From Soonwooa sp032078105 (GTDB lineage: Bacteria; Bacteroidota; Bacteroidia; Flavobacteriales; Weeksellaceae), in the NCBI GenBank assembly GCA_046269235.1, contig JBJZOS010000002.1:1-64000 (forward strand): a stretch of DNA of 64,000 nt, in the 5' to 3' direction. Positions within the stretch are counted from its first letter, which is position 1, and the number at the start of each line of letters is the position of its first letter. Under the pieces are notes generated by a model, which worked only from the letters and a program-made list of their open reading frames with translations, searched no databases and was not told the DNA's origin. Both the position numbers and the translations under genes were made by a program. Of the stretch, positions 63,669 through 64,000 are shown piece after piece.

Positions 63669-64000
63669 TTGAAAATCACTTATCTTTATCCTTCTTTGCA
63701 TTATCCAGGTGGCATTTCCCGCATCCTTACCCTCAAGATGAATTATCTTGCCGATGTTCTTGGACACGAGGTTAGCATCGTTACCTATTCGCAATTTGAC
63801 AAAGGTTTCTTTTTCCAACTTTCGGAGAATGTTAAACAATTACATCTCGACATAAGACGCAATACTGTATTTAATGGAAATTTTCTATCAAAAAAAAACC
63901 AAGAAAGACTATTTTTAAAACAATACAAATCCAGTCTGGAACTATTTTTAAAACAGAATCCTCAAGACATTCTTATTACAACAACTTTTGGTTTAGAATA
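63669..64000 (+). CDS. Glycosyltransferase (GT4-like), partial at window end
   Basis: The first 110 codons of a gene that runs off the right edge. It starts at TTG 63669, the first in-frame start after the upstream gene. Seen: KITYLYPSLHYPGGISRILT, with the Gly-Gly-Ile-Ser loop that opens family 4 glycosyltransferases; MNYLADVLGHEVSIVTY; and TTTFGLE at the edge, where a Rossmann strand would end. The N-terminal half of GT-B enzymes binds the acceptor. An ATG at 63738 inside the frame is a less likely start because it would remove the glycine-rich loop. Donor unknown. Confidence 0.8.
   Translation, partial: MKITYLYPSLHYPGGISRILTLKMNYLADVLGHEVSIVTYSQFDKGFFFQLSENVKQLHLDIRRNTVFNGNFLSKKNQERLFLKQYKSSLELFLKQNPQDILITTTFGLE

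Overview
The window looks like chromosomal DNA from a flavobacterium of the Chryseobacterium group (Bacteroidota, Weeksellaceae). The evidence is two SusC/SusD outer-membrane pairs, a protein with a type IX secretion (T9SS) C-terminal sorting domain, bacillithiol enzyme BshC, Bacteroidota-type promoters (TAnnTTTG at -7, some with TTTG 20 bases upstream), an AT-rich composition and few Shine-Dalgarno sequences. The genus is inferred from overall gene style; no 16S gene is present. I saw no tRNA, rRNA, CRISPR array or intact insertion sequence.

Bases 60-6310 (minus strand) are a methionine operon headed by a SAM-I riboswitch: metX, an ACT-homoserine dehydrogenase, a MetZ-type sulfhydrylase, and a split metH (homocysteine module, then pterin module). 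The pterin module stops where the cobalamin domains should begin. Bases 6500-14600 mix intact housekeeping genes (recJ, nadD) with gene decay: an SDR/GH63 deletion fusion, an alpha/beta-hydrolase with two stops, a small ORF with a stop, and an outer-membrane beta-barrel gene split by a TGA. Bases 14700-18260 hold two amidinohydrolase-fold enzymes around metY, which has its own SAM-I riboswitch and a terminator.

Bases 18500-34900 are ordinary metabolism: an EamA exporter, citrate synthase, enolase, enoyl-CoA hydratase, dCMP deaminase, XerD-like recombinase, NUDIX hydrolase, PEP carboxykinase, a GHMP kinase, FabD, a LysM/periplasmic-binding fusion, BshC and a porin. Bases 34900-45300 contain two SusCD operons with near-identical promoters and leaders, flanking a T9SS cargo protein. 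Bases 45400-50260 are the rimP-nusA-infB operon with a structured leader.

From 50429 to the right edge the plus strand carries a surface-polysaccharide cluster: ugd, rmlB, rmlA, a Wzm/Wzt-type ABC exporter, a membrane HTTM-DCC thiol-oxidoreductase fusion, an ATP-grasp ligase, a NeuD/PglD-like acyltransferase, an RffA-type aminotransferase, a WecF-type Fuc4NAc transferase and three further glycosyltransferases (the last cut by the edge). Together these suggest synthesis of dTDP-Fuc4N, acylation of its amino group, transfer to a lipid-linked glycan and ABC export. The ATP-grasp/acyltransferase pair and the HTTM-DCC protein are the least explained parts and the best candidates for something new.
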